In this document: positions 52,676-64,000 of the stretch, one piece after another
Layout of the letters: each line of letters starts with the position of its first letter
How positions within the stretch are numbered: the first letter of the stretch is position 1
Assembly: GCA_013398955.1 (NCBI GenBank)
Contig: VWPU01012696.1
Span: 186,001-250,000 of the forward strand
From: Callaeas wilsoni
Lineage: Eukaryota; Chordata; Aves; Passeriformes; Callaeidae
Length of the DNA: 64,000 bases
Reading direction: 5' to 3'
Position numbers and translations under genes: made by a program
The notes under the pieces: generated by a model
Database searches by the model: none
Seen by the model: only the letters and a program-made list of their open reading frames with translations
Told to the model about the DNA's origin: nothing

Positions 52676-52706
<31 letters not shown>

Positions 52707-53395
52707 CAAAGCAAGAAAATAGTGGCTATTAAGCAAATAGTGGATATTAAGCAAACCCTAACTGCTGGCAGAAAAGGCTACCACTTTGAGAACAAAATTA
52801 TTAGGCAAATAATGTTCATGAGCTCACACTCACGCAAAATCAAAAGATAATGCATGCATTTATTTGGCACCCGGCAGTAAGAAGCTAACAGGGGCAGACA
52901 CATAGTAAAGATCAGTTTATGGGTAATCTCATTGCAAGGTGTCCTTCAAAAAAAAAAAAAAAGAAATTTACATTTATATCTGTATTGATCTAATCAAAGC
53001 AGATAGAACAGAATTAAAAATCTGACATGCCAAGAAGCAAGTCTATGTAAATAAACATATTTAAACAAAATATCTGCAAAGTTGGCACTCTCAGGTTCTT
53101 TTTTCTTCTTAGAAAACCAGAAATCATGTGACAGAGATTTTTGCATCTTTAAATCTCCTGTGTGCCAGAGAGGAATAGAAGGGTGTGTACTTAAGGAAGG
53201 GCCACGGTGATCATGACTTCCTGATGGGAATGTCGAAGCAAAAGCTGCAGTTTTCTCTATTGGCAACCCTGCAACCAGTAACTACTAAACTAATATAGTG
53301 AATGCTTATAACAAATTTGGTTTAACAGGTTCCTGTAAGACCTGCCATTATCTCAGCCCTTCTTGCATCAAGTTGAGTGCTAAAAAGGACAGTTT
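52521..53395. other. No recognisable gene; poly(A) tracts
   Basis: Contains the 27-bp A run at 52,680-52,706 and another A run at about 52,948-52,961. No polyadenylation signal precedes the long run in a position that would mark a retrocopy. Confidence 0.6.
52680..52706 (+). repeat. Poly(A) tract, 27 bp
   Basis: An uninterrupted A run. It is probably a simple expansion. Avian CR1 does not normally leave poly(A) tails, so it is weak evidence for a retroposed mRNA. Confidence 0.95.
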
Positions 53396-53576
53396 TGCTT
53401 TAAGCTGGCAGAAAGACAAACATGACATAGCCTCTCGCTTGCTCAGCCTTCATCCCAAAGCCTCCACCTGCCCCTCCAGGTGAATGCGAGAGACAACTGG
53501 GGACAAAAAGAAAATGTGTGGCTTGAGATGAAGATAATTTAGCAGGACAGAAAAGGAAGAGGGAAAATAATAGCAG

Positions 53577-53605
53577 TAATAATAATAATAATAATAATAA
53601 TAATA
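53577..53605 (+). repeat. (TAA)n microsatellite inside the LTR
   Basis: About nine TAA units (TTA on the LTR's own strand). The related LTR at 9.1 kb has only a short att/atc run at the same place, so the tract expanded from a seed that belongs to the LTR family. Confidence 0.93.
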
Positions 53606-53718
53606 GTACAAAGAGTTAGAATATACAAAACAAATTATGTACAACGGAATTGCTCACCACCCAGCAAGTGATGCCGAGCCAGTGCCAAGCAGCAGCCTCC
53701 CAGCCAGCTTTCCCACTA

Positions 53719-53727
53719 GTTTATAAA
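53719..53727 (-). promoter_or_regulatory. TATA box of the ERVL-like LTR
   Basis: Reads tttataaac on the minus strand. The corresponding place in the copy at 9.0 kb (around gctgaacaagccaactgg) has lost it. Confidence 0.55.
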
Positions 53728-53932
53728 CTGAGCATATGTTATGGACTATTCCTTCAGCCTGTTTGGGTCAGCTGTCCTGACTCTTCCGACTTATAACTTC
53801 TTGTGCTCCCCAGCCTCCTCACTGATGGAGTGGTGTGAGAAGCTGAAAAGCCCTTGATTTTGTTTAAGCACTATGTAGTAACAATTAAAATGTGTGTTAC
53901 CAACATTATTCTCATCCTGAATCCAAAACACA

Positions 53933-56310
53933 GCACTACATCAGCTACAAGGAAGAAATTTAACTCTATACCAGACAAAATCAGGACAGTACTGTAAGGA
54001 AGGACTTCCATTCATCCATGGTTACTGAAAACAAAAAATTTAGTATAATTCAGTTGGAGAATTATCTGTATAACAATGTTCTGTCTCCTGAAACATTTGC
54101 CTTTGTGTTGCACATATGGCCGTAACTACAATCCTAATTCAAACCAAGACTTTGACAAGTCTCATATCCTTTCAAGGATAGAATCTCAAGAAAATTAACA
54201 TTTGGTGGGGAAATCAAATGTACCCTTTACTCTAGATGATTTCTAAGCTTTAGCTGGTGCTGTATATATTCCGTGTCTTGTCTCTTCAGGAAACCACAAT
54301 ACCAATACTGGATAGAAGCCCTTAGATGTAACTACTGTTGCCAAGTCATATATACCAAGTAGTTTTCATCGTATTTTTTTGCATTGATCCTTTCATTCAT
54401 CAACAAAATGCTGCTCTTTCGGAAGTACGATATGATTTTTTTTTCTGTTAGTACTGTAAACAATATTTAAGGATCTTCATAAAAATTATTTACAAAAATT
54501 CTTAACTTTTAGTAATCTAACTAGAGCGAATGTATCATTAATAGAACTGAGACAAATATTTTAGTGAGCTCAAGCAAGAATGAAAATAATTTCTGTTAAC
54601 TCCTGAGTTTGCCTTAATGGATTCATTTGATGTTGCAATTGCAGTCCAAGTGGGTATGCCCATATGCATTAGATGCTACAAATCTAACAAAGTGTAATAC
54701 CATAATGTCCTCTACAAAACTCATACAGTCATCATGCTCTCTAACTAGCCAAAGGTCAGCTCTACAGAGAACTAGATGTGATTTTTTTTTTTTTAAATGG
54801 TGTTTTTCACATGTTGGAAAATACTGATATATCAGAAATAGGGCAACAGTTAATAACTGCACAGTTTAGGGTTTAGATCATTCACCTAAATCAAAATTGA
54901 ACTAGATCACCTTCCAACTGAGACTTCTCTTCTGAAGCTCATCAGGTCTTCTGCACTGTCTCACTCATTTTTGCAGTCCTTGCAAGGTTTTGGCTCAGCA
55001 GTGGGAAAATCCTTGAAACTTCAGTAAAGTTATATAAAATTGTAAAAGTTGTTTCTTTTGCAGCACTAGCTCCAAACATGTTCTTATAATCCCATCAGGA
55101 ATTAGTAAACCTTAAAATGGATTAGGTAAATCATATTTTATGCTACCCGTTATCAAGACATGTTTTTGGCAGCATTCATAGAAGAGTAGTTTGATATATT
55201 TTCTCCACTAAAAGGGAGAAACCCTCCATATCAATACACTTCCCACTTACAAATCATATAAATTTATTTTCCATCAGAGAATGTGTCACTAGGGATTGAA
55301 AAATTAAATTTAATTCCACTTTCCTCATAAAAAGGACCAAAAGGTGCTTTAGCATGTCCCTTGGTTACTTAAAAATTCATTAGTTTTGAGAGGGAATGCT
55401 TATTGAAATTAATCTTTCAGTTGTCAAAGATCAAAAAGTTAAAATAAAAACCCACAAAATATGCCTCCAAATTTCAGCTTTAGTTTTGGATTGTTACTAC
55501 ATCTCTGAGCAGATGTTTAAAACTATGCTGACTCATGGTTTTCTCATCACATATACTTATTTCTTGAAAAAAGTCCTAAAGACATGACAGAAACAAATGG
55601 CTTCAGAGAGCTATTTTTACCAAAATCACAGTTCCCGTGATTCTCAAAAGTGCAAAATTCTGGATCATTTACTTGAACCTCAGTTTTATCCTATGAAGAT
55701 GATAATCCAGAGGTTGATTAATATGAAAAGGTTTATCAAAATGGTAGTTCAGGGCAATTCTAGTGTTGGAAGAAAACTGGGTTGTGTTTGATGATTTGAC
55801 AGCTGACAAAGGCAGGAGAAAAAAAGATTGTTATGTTTAATCTGGTAAAGCTATTAAATTCTTTAAGCTTGTGAAATATAATAGTTTATTATATTTTTCT
55901 TTTCCAAATGGTCTACATCATCATAATTTGATTACTACCAACCTGTTTCTAGCTACAACCTTGACAAGGGTAATAAGTCACTTATCAGTTCAAATCCAGT
56001 CATTCTCCAATATGCCTTCTTTTTAAAGACTGACATTTACTTTAAAGAAACATATCTTGACTAGCACAACATAGTTTACAGCTTGTGATCATGAACTTTC
56101 TGAGACTGAGAATAAACGTTAAAATAGACAACAAAGACAAAATTCATTATAAAATCCCCCCTCATTATTAAAAAAATCATTGTTATTCCAATGTATGTTA
56201 CTCAACTTGCAACTTGTGTTTGTTGTCCCTTACATTGCCTGCCAGACTCAAGAAGAGTGCGTTTGCATGTCCCCTTCAAGCAGTTTTAGGCTGCTGTGAG
56301 TTTATTTACC
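53933..56310. other. AT-rich sequence without a recognisable gene
   Basis: Short random frames and a T run at about 54,782. A faint CR1-like phrase near 54,898 is too weak to call. Confidence 0.6.
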
Positions 56311-56440
56311 ATTTAACCTCTTGTTTTCCAAATTAAACCAGCCCAGCTCTGTTAACCACTCCTCACAGCTTGTGTGCTCTGGGCCCTGACTAAGCAGTTC
56401 TCTGCTGGGCCCTCTGCAACTTACTGACCTCCTCTTGAAA
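56311..56440 (-). mobile_element. CR1 LINE fragment, ORF2 region
   Basis: The + strand phrases aacctcttgttttccaaatt, aaaccagcccagctctgtta, accactcctcacagcttgtg and tgctctgggccctgactaag follow, in order, the reverse complement of a CR1 segment a few hundred bases before its 3' end. The flanks diverge at once, so this is a small internal relic on the minus strand. Confidence 0.8.
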
Positions 56441-58369
56441 GGGTTTGCCAGGTCCCAAACCCTCCCATCGCAAGCCGCTGTGCAGCAGATGACCCGTTCA
56501 GAAGGGGCTAAAGGAAACCTTTAGAATGTGCCTGGCACCACACGCTCAGTCACTGCTTACTTAAAGGAATGCAGCTTTGGGAGTTAGGTAGAATTGATAT
56601 CAAGACGTGACAGAGGCAAAATGAAATATATATACAACAGACATGGGGAAAACACGGAGAAGATGATAAAAAAGGGTAAAAGACAATCGCAGTGCCTATA
56701 AGAACAGGAACAAAGGAAAAAACAAACAGCCAGGAATTTCTCCATTGTACCACTGATTAAGCTCCAAAAAGTTCCTTTCCCTTCGGCAGAGGGAAAGCAC
56801 TACTTTTTGAGTTGCCATTTGCTACATTTCTAGTCTCAGCAATCTTATTTTCTTCTCCTGCATAATTTGGGTTAGTAAAGGAGACTTTTTAGAAGCATCA
56901 CATGTCTGTGTGCTTTCTGCTAACCCCCTTTTTGCATGACCAAGTAATTGATAGTGCAGTGCTGAGTCAGTGCAAACTCAGTGCCGCACCAGGAACTCTT
57001 GTTTAGTATTCAGTGTGAAAACATCCAGACTGTGAATGCTGCTGCCGGGCCTTCAGGTGCCTCTGCTTCTTGCCTTCGTGCTCCTACCTGAGAACCAAAA
57101 AATCACCAAAGGCCCATCACTGGGTTTCATTTTTCTGCAGTAGCAGGCGAGGTGTCATTATGATTCTGATATTTGACATTCCCAACAGTCAGTGGGAGGC
57201 TTCCTGAAGTCCTGTGTTGAGAAATGCCTTATGCTGTTGACATCAAACTTTCCTTGGGAATTGTAGTCTAGCTAAAGACAGGCACAGAATGCAAATTGGA
57301 GATGGCAAGAAAACTTCATTTCCCAGAAAGTTAAATAAAGTGGTTAATAAAAACAAATCCTAAAAATTTTAGCTGCAAATAAATCATAGTACATGAAAAA
57401 CATTTCTGACGTCATTCTTTATAAGTCTCATTATAAAAAAACATTAGCAGAAATCACCACTTCTTCACATTAAAATGTTTTCACTTGTCAATTTTTATAC
57501 TAACTATATAGGTATGGTAAAGACACACTGTATCAAATAGTCACCCGTCTTGGCTTTCCAAATGCATTTTTACCCAAAAGCTTTTTTCTACTTTAACATC
57601 TTCAGATTATTCTGATTTATCATGTTATGTCAGCAAATTGTGCTCTGTGCAGCAGACACCTGATTCAAATGCTGGGAGGATGTGAGTTTCTTTCATTCAA
57701 GACTGAAAAAAGTCATTTTCATACAAGTACATTTAAATAATTCAAGTACTGAAATAAAAGAATATTTCTGTGAGAGTATGCACGTAATACTGCTATACAT
57801 ACCTGTGCTTTATTGTTCTAGAAACAATTTGGAGAGGACAAGGCAGCAAAAGTAATGACAGGAATGGCAGGAAAACCAGGGTAACTGCAAAGAATTTGTC
57901 CATCTTCTCAACTCCTAATGCTGAGTCAGTTTTCTCTGACTATGGCTTGTTTGTTTCTTTTCGATGCAAGATCTAAAAGAGTATTATATTAACGATTCCC
58001 TATCAAAGGCTTGTCTACCTATTATGAATACAGAAAAAACACTTAGATTCTACTCAGCTTTGCTGTCATTAGCTTTTTCCTGGGTAGGAAACTGGCATGA
58101 AAATCTGGTCAAGCACACAGCTGCTTAAATTCTAGAGGCAGTGACACACTCACAGGCTGTACAACAGCTGCAGATAAGCTGTCCTTCCCATGTTGAAACC
58201 TTGAATACCATGGTAGCCTTTTGGCCTTGCTCACTAATCTTGAAATTGTGTTTGGACTAGAAAAGTGAGACGGCTTTATAAACGCTCCATAGGAAGGGTA
58301 GAGACCCTCTGAGGAGAAGTTGCCCTTTGTAGCAAAGAGCAGTTGGAACAGATGCAGCTGTGACTGGGG
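56441..58369. other. No recognisable gene
   Basis: Mixed composition with short frames. No repeat that I can name. Confidence 0.55.
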
Positions 58370-59090
58370 ACAGATGATAAGGGCTTTCACTGGAATATCA
58401 GCAGCAAAGGGAAAATTAGGACGTGCTAGGAATGTCCTTGTGTTGAATTGGGTAGAAGCCCTGGTGACAAAGGGCAAGGAAAACACTGAGACACAGAATG
58501 TCTTCTTCATCTCTTTATTATTTTTTTAGCTAGAATTTTCCTCAGGAGTACCAGGACCCTCCAACCTATGAGAAGGTTTGGAGAAATGTAGGTATACCCT
58601 CAAAAGAGCAGGATCAACTCAGGAAACAGTTGAATGAAATGGACATGCACAAGTCCATGGGACCTGACAGGATGCATCCTTGAGTTTTAAAGGAGTTGGC
58701 ATAGTGAGGCCACTCATTATCATATTTGAAAGGTTGTGGGAATGGGGAAAGATTCATGAGTATTGAAAAAAAAGCAACATCACTCCTGTCTTCAAGAACA
58801 AGAAAGATGAGGAGAGCTGCAGTCCAGCCAGCCTCACTGCATTCCCTGGGGGGGTGATGCATCGAAACCTCCTGGAAGCCATTTCCAGCCATATTAAGCA
58901 AAAGTCAGTAATTGGGTTTGGTCAGCATCTGTTTGTGAAGTTGAAATGCCTGACCAGCTACTCTTCTGTGATGAGGTGACTGGCTTGGTGGACAAGAGGA
59001 GACCAGTGGAAGTTGTTTATCTTGATTTCAGCAAGAGTTTTGACATCATCTCTCATGACACTCATAACAAATTCTTCCTTTTTCTCCAGA
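58370..59090 (+). mobile_element. CR1 LINE ORF2 fragment (reverse-transcriptase domain), broken
   Basis: In three forward frames used in turn, the + strand reads as the first part of a CR1 reverse transcriptase. The pieces are: KGFHWNISAAKGKL near 58,380; EALVTKGKENTETQNVFFIS ending near 58,514; QLNEMDMHKSMGPDRMHP near 58,626-58,680; a TPVFKK-like stretch near 58,790; and VTGLVDKRRPVEVVYLDFSK with SFD near 58,977-59,045. The last contains the LDFSK.FD motif with one of the catalytic aspartates. Stop codons (for example after MHP) and frame changes show it is dead. The homology ends abruptly near 59,090 and the catalytic (F/Y)ADD region is missing. The 133-codon minus frame at 58,109-58,510 is its antisense shadow. 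Confidence 0.92.
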
Positions 59091-60024
59091 TTTCTTCTCA
59101 TTCTCTCAAAGATATGTATATATTGATGTGGATTTTATCCACAATTTGTAGAAACATGTAGAAATTATTTCCTGTCAAAGTGATTTTGCTTATTTTGTTT
59201 AGTTCCTCCCTTGTCCTCATATTCATCTATGAGCATATTTAAAATGGACATTGACAGACATGATGGACTATGCATTTATTTTGCCCACAGCTTCTGTGTG
59301 ACTTTTAGCTTGTATTTATTGTTGCTGTTACACATGTAGCATGCATCAAAAGATCTGAGAATTGGGATGGCATAATAGAGTTGACAGCAGAAAGATAATC
59401 AAGAAAACAGATACTTTTCAACAGGCACTAGAGTACTGTGAGCTTACCAATAAAATCGAGTCAGAGCAGCACTGACATACCATACAGAATTACTGATATT
59501 GAAACATCAATAGGGCAGCAGCAATGTTCTAAGAAATACCCCAGATTTTTTAAATGAATACCTAATATGTGTCTAACATGCTTTTATCTGTAAAATAAAA
59601 GCTGCATTAATTTTGAAAATTAAGGAAGTCTTTTGTGTTCAAACATTACAGTTCTTTGCTTTTTATCATAGAAGCTGACTTGTGCTCAGTCACATCACAG
59701 ATGTTGTGCTCATATAATGATCCCACATGCCACATTATGCAGATGACTTTGTTACACTTAACACCCTGACTGAACCGTACACATCCCAGAAAATCTCAAA
59801 AGAAACACTTTTTTCATTTGGAAACCTCTGAAAGTGAGTGACATTATAGTCAATGGAGTGAAAAATATAGAGGAAGCATAGAAAAATTAGGAAGTTTTAA
59901 GAGGCTGGTGCTTTTTAGATAGTAGAAAATAGTCTAGCTCTTGTCACCTTCATCTTAAAAGTTGTAAGGAGATCAGTGGTGTGGAAAAATAAAGTCCTAT
60001 GTAAACAATTCCTCAAAGTAAGTG
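59091..60024. other. Non-CR1 spacer between two CR1 pieces
   Basis: AT-rich, with no recognisable CR1 sequence, although CR1 pieces in the same orientation flank it. No gene seen. Confidence 0.55.
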
Positions 60025-60178
60025 GGCTATGGAAAATCTCCTTGGAGTTTTTCAAGACTCATCTAGACCAAGCCATGGTTGACCTGGCCTTGTGTTGGCC
60101 GTGGTCCTGATGTAAGAAATTGGATGAGGCACTGCCAGTGGTCCCTTCCAGCCATACGGCATCTGTGATTCAGTGAAA
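60025..60178 (+). mobile_element. CR1 LINE 3' end
   Basis: The + strand phrases gaaaatctccttggagtttt, tcaagactcatctagaccaa, ggtcctgatgtaagaaattg, gtcccttccagccatacggc and atctgtgattcagtgaaat follow the CR1 3' UTR to its terminal 8-bp repeat. It is on the same strand as the fragment at 58.4-59.1 kb. It could be the tail of the same insertion, with the middle lost and replaced, or an independent truncated copy. Confidence 0.88.
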
Positions 60179-61530
60179 TATGCCTGACCACTGTAAGCCA
60201 TTGGCACTATCTAGGAAAAATGAAACGAGAAGTAGCAATGACTGGAAGGAGCCCAAGGGTGGTAATGGGCTTCAAAACACTTCAAACATCTCTCTCTCTT
60301 TTCCTAACTGTTTTCCTATGGCTCAGACTTCCTGTCTTCTTATTAAATCAGAGAGAAATCTGACTGCAATTAGTGAGTCTTTTACATAACTTCATCACCA
60401 AATCCAACAGAAACAAGGGGCTTTTACCTTGATGAACAGAGCTGTCTATAACTCATTATCCAGTTGTTCACACTCTGGTTAAAGGAAAGGACAAAAATGC
60501 AGTTTGATGCATTTTGGTGATTCTGAACAGCAAAGTTTTTAGCCTTTAACTTCTTGTGCTCCAGCCTACTATTACAGGATAAAGATTATGACAAAGATAA
60601 TTTCAACTATAGTATATCTTGAATTGAATTTTCAATAGTGTCTTCTGAACAAAACTATGAGTTTTGTGACAGGTATTAATCAAATTCAGCCCAATAACAC
60701 AAATTCCTTTTGGAAAACCTGAAAACACACAACATACACACCATGGTGATTTTCATATAAATAAAGCAATGTTTAAAAATATGTTCAACCCTTCTCTTAT
60801 GATGGAGACTAGTGCTTATTTACTTTAAAAAGCTGTTGAAAAGCAGAACTGCAGCAATTCGGGAATGTTTAATACATTTCTAAATGTACACACCCAACAC
60901 AGCAAAGAGTAACTGCTAACACCATTGCCACTTTTAGAAGAGCCTTTAAGAAAAGTCATGTCTGTTAGTACTTTCAGTATCCAATCTACCCAACAAAATT
61001 ATAAATTCTATAGTTTCTGGTCTACTCTGCCTGTCAGCCATGACCTCTAAAGGTGAAATTTAAATTAACAGTGGTTTTCAATCAAATTATACTGTCTTAC
61101 ATTATGCTAGAAGATCAAGAACTGCAACTTCTCCTATTAATAGAAATGTATCTTGTCACGCAGAACCATTACAAGAGCTGATCTAGAAAAGAACAAAAGT
61201 TTAAAGCGGGATCCAAAGCCTACTGGAGTCCAGAGAACTATCTGGAAATATTTTACTTGTGGGCCTAATTTGCATTAAACAGACCTTTTATTTTCTGGCA
61301 AATATTGTATCTGTAAATGTAGACCATACAATTTAGTTAGTCTCAGGTGCAGTTTTATATAGCCACTAGGTACTAGTGATAATTACTCATAGTTCTACAG
61401 TGACTTTTCATAAGTACCTTTGAAAGGTAATGTCAAAAAGCACAGGGAGAAAAATTTAAAGACATGATCAGGTCTGGAGAACTGAGCTTTTCCCTGCTTT
61501 CATCCAGTGAGTCTCAGTCCACTGAATTTG
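60179..61530. other. AT-rich sequence without a recognisable gene
   Basis: Short random frames, with no named repeat. Confidence 0.6.
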
Positions 61531-61956
61531 TCATGGCACGAGTACTAGAAGCTCAGATGATAATCTCTGCCAATATTTAGTCTGTCTGTAAAACAAATTT
61601 CCAAATAACTCAAATTCATGTCTAAAGCCAGTACACTTTCCTACACACCTCAGCATCAGAACAGTGTCCACATTAACTTCTTCCTGTGTACATAATTTTA
61701 CCATTTCTTGTATTTGAAAGTTGTAAGAGTAAATGCAGTTCAGTATTTTCCACAATTTGAGTATTTCATGCTTTAAACTATCAAGTGTCTCAAACATTTT
61801 CTTGGCACCACTTCTGAATTCAACATATTCTTCTAAAGAGCCTATCTTCATATTTTTTTTAGTTTTGAAAAACTTAAAGTACTTGTAAGAGTGAGAAGAG
61901 ATATGTCTACACTCCATAAATACGTCATCAGAAGCATGAACTCTGGGAGGAAACAA
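61531..61956 (-). other. Longest open frame; candidate coding exon or pseudogene
   Basis: This 141-codon minus frame is open from a non-ATG start, with the first ATG at about residue 14 (MECRHISS). It looks like real protein: mixed charge, no low complexity, and helical stretches such as EEYVEFRSGAKKMFETLDSL and KHEILKLWKILNCIYS. A good acceptor (tttgtttcctcccag) ends at 61,943, and a donor-like ctgag/gtgtgtagg lies at 61,649/61,648. Together they bound a 294-bp segment with phase 2 at both ends. I recognise no family. The aromatic-rich helical character could suit a coiled-coil or motor-associated protein, but that is a guess. If the gene is real, its other exons lie outside the window or were missed. 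An old retrocopy remains possible. Confidence 0.33.
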
Positions 61957-62021
61957 ATACTTAAGTTAAAGGACATTTCTTTCACAGGAACAAATGGTTC
62001 TCTGTTAATGAATACACGTGT

Positions 62022-62080
62022 GTTTAATTCTACTTGAGTGAGGTTTAATTCTACTTGAGGTTTAATTCTACTTGAGTGAG
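62022..62080 (+). repeat. Threefold direct repeat of a ~20-bp unit
   Basis: gtttaattctacttgagtga, a shortened copy (gtttaattctacttgag) and a third full copy lie head to tail. Confidence 0.9.
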
Positions 62081-64000
62081 CTCTGGAACATCTTTTTGAG
62101 TGATACAAGGGAGAAAACATATACTTGGTGTTAAAAAACGAGTTTCTATCAGTGTATGAAAAAGATCAAGTAGTTTGGCTGTCCGCAACAGCAGGAAAAT
62201 GTTCTCAGTGAGTCAAATGGCCCTTCCTGGGGGCCTCATATTCCTACTCATTTTGACAATAAATATAGGCAAGAAAACTTTAGCCACTGAAGTAGTAGCA
62301 CTCCAAAACTTGGAAAGCTCTTCATAATGGGAGACAATTATAATATTTTTTAACCCAGTAAAAACTGCTTTATTGAACAGAATTTCTTCTCATACATAGT
62401 AAAAATACTATCTTCTGGCATTTTCTGTCCCAAGTGACATTAAACAACACCTATAGAATCAAGATGGGAAATACTTTTCTTTATAGTTCATCTATTTAGG
62501 TGAAATCTGCATTAGAACCCCACATAGATATCACTGAAGAAGACAAGCATTTGAGAGAAGGAAAAAGTCTTAATCTGATTATAAAATTTTGTGCTAAATA
62601 TCTTCTCTTAATGGAAAAAGAATAGTGTCGAGTTACCAGGTGTTGGATTATGGAAATACTACTGCAATCCACCTGGGGAAAAACCTGGGATGGAACTTCA
62701 ACTGAAATTCTCTTCTGAGCCTTGTGTTCCATCTGATTTTACTTGATTATTTTAACTAATTTAATTTTGGATGAGCCCTTCTCTCCCATGAGAATCTGAT
62801 AATATCCTTATCCAGGAATTTTATGAGGACAAATGCTTTACCTCTTACTCTGCCTTTCAGCCTCTTTGACCTGTCTACCCCTTCCTATTCAGGAATGCCC
62901 TGACTGGGAACTTGCAGAACACAGATCTTTTCCTTTTCAGTTGCATACATCCCCAATGGTTTTTATAATTATTGAAGATATCTTTAGTTTTCATATAGTG
63001 CTTCTCGATATGAAAAACCCTTTAATATGCCCTACACAAAGTTTACTCATTGTTCATGTGGTCCAACTTCTTGGACATATGTCTTAGGAAAAGGAGGCTG
63101 CTGTATGACCAAGAGAGAAACACCTACACAATACTGTTGTTTATGTCTCTAGTTTCCTCACACAGGATGATGAAAATTGACAGTGCTGTGATCACTACTA
63201 AACACTGTAATCTTGCAAGTCATTCTGTTAATTCACTGCAACAGAGCTGCTGTTGAAACCTTTTCATGCTGTTAGGCTCTGTACTGCTGGGTGTAATAAA
63301 CAAATCGAAGAGGAGTTGCACATTTGATCTGTGAGGTATTTTAAGTCACTATAAGCCTCCAAGCAGAGAAGTTAATTCAACACTTCTAAACAGTCAATCA
63401 GACAAGAATTCATTAGCAGAGGTCTGGGTAAGAACCGCTGCATGATTTCTAGGATGTTCTTCCTTTCATTATCTTTGCAACAAACAGACTGCCACTAATG
63501 GGAAGAAAAAATACGTGAGAAGCTGATTCAAAGTAAGGAATCTTGAGAGAACATCTGGAAGACTCTTTGAAAGTTAATGGTTACTGGAAACTGTTGACTT
63601 GATTGTCCAGTATTTCCTATCTTAAAACTAAGGTGTCTTCTGCTCATGGACTTAGAAATACTGATGCATTCTTAGTACATTGTGTTTGTCTATTATGCTA
63701 GAGAGCACGTGGTTTTGCTTAAAACTGCTTCCACCCATTATCCTCCACTGGAGCAGTTAATTAGCTGCTTCATTTACAAATGCTTACATTTGGCTTCAAA
63801 CTGCACTTAAGGAAGCAATATTTTGTGGGCAGGAATTTTATGTCACTAGAAATTCTCATTTAATCTTTTCTTGATTTGTTTTTCAACTGAGTTAGCTGTA
63901 AGTTAGTTGGCATGTACACGTAAGGATGTGAGTGTGTCAGGAGACAGTTCCCTGTGTGAGTCTAAGAGCTACTAGCAACTCTACCATACTGATTGTACCA
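62081..64000. other. AT-rich sequence without a recognisable gene
   Basis: Short random frames up to the window's end. The only repeat is the short one just upstream. Confidence 0.6.

Larger units (their letters stand above)
53396..53932 (-). mobile_element. LTR, ERVL-like family, nearly full-length solo copy
   Basis: On the minus strand this reads from a TG start near 53,932 (TGTTTTGGATTCAGG-like) to an end near 53,396 (gccagcttaaagca-like). It matches the + strand LTR at 8,830-9,263 over the shared part. It keeps a TATA box (tttataaac, complement of 53,719-53,727), the gtgagcaatt block, ttgttttgtatatt, the TTA tract, and tttccctcttccttttctgt. No polyadenylation signal of the standard form is obvious. 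No flanking viral genes are present and no convincing target duplication remains. The frame with a tyrosine run is an artefact of the TTA tract. Confidence 0.8.

Noticed and set aside
52680..52706. Poly(A) tail of a retroposed mRNA
   Set aside because: No polyadenylation signal at the right distance and no recognisable spliced mRNA upstream. Simple A expansion is more likely.
54880..54960. CR1 3'-end-like phrase (ttgaactagatcaccttccaa)
   Set aside because: Too short and diverged to distinguish from chance.
58109..58510. 133-codon minus-strand frame
   Set aside because: It lies partly antisense to the CR1 ORF2 fragment and has no domain of its own.

Overview
The window looks like AT-rich nuclear DNA of a bird, probably a passerine: it is either gene-poor intergenic sequence or the inside of a very large intron. 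The main evidence is its repeats. CR1 LINE fragments are scattered on both strands. Two short elements have a tRNA-Ile-like head joined to a CR1-like tail, the structure described for the passerine SINE family TguSINE1. Three LTRs of avian endogenous-retrovirus type are present. There is no operon-like packing and no ribosome-binding-site pattern. No reading frame could be matched to a known cellular protein, and the longest open frame is about 140 codons.

Layout. 1-1260 is a richer-GC block of unknown origin. 3.6 kb holds a CR1 3' end. 7.3-9.9 kb is a nested repeat cluster: a solo LTR with a perfect 6-bp target duplication lies beside a second, older LTR, and both sit between two ~220-bp inverted arms. 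14.5-15.3 kb is a degenerate telomere-like block that changes from C-rich to G-rich on the + strand. 18.8-19.8 kb has a perfect hairpin and two oppositely oriented SINEs. 24.8, 29.4, 31.5 and 56.3 kb hold minus-strand CR1 pieces. 43.2-44.1 kb holds a very old CR1 on the + strand. 46.8-47.3 kb is a minus-strand LTR. 52.25-52.5 kb is the only CpG-rich island. 53.4-53.9 kb is a second copy of the older LTR type seen at 9 kb, inverted relative to it. 58.4-59.1 kb is a CR1 reverse-transcriptase fragment and 60.0-60.2 kb a CR1 3' end. 61.5-61.95 kb carries the longest open frame, preceded by a good splice acceptor.

I found no gene cluster, CRISPR array or other new multi-gene system. The points most worth checking are the candidate exon at 61.6-61.9 kb, the CpG-rich island at 52.3 kb, the strand-switching telomere-like block, the inverted 220-bp arms, and the opposed SINE pair with its adjacent hairpin. 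Repeat names come from recognising characteristic sequence, not from a database search. Long stretches with nothing recognisable are listed as such.
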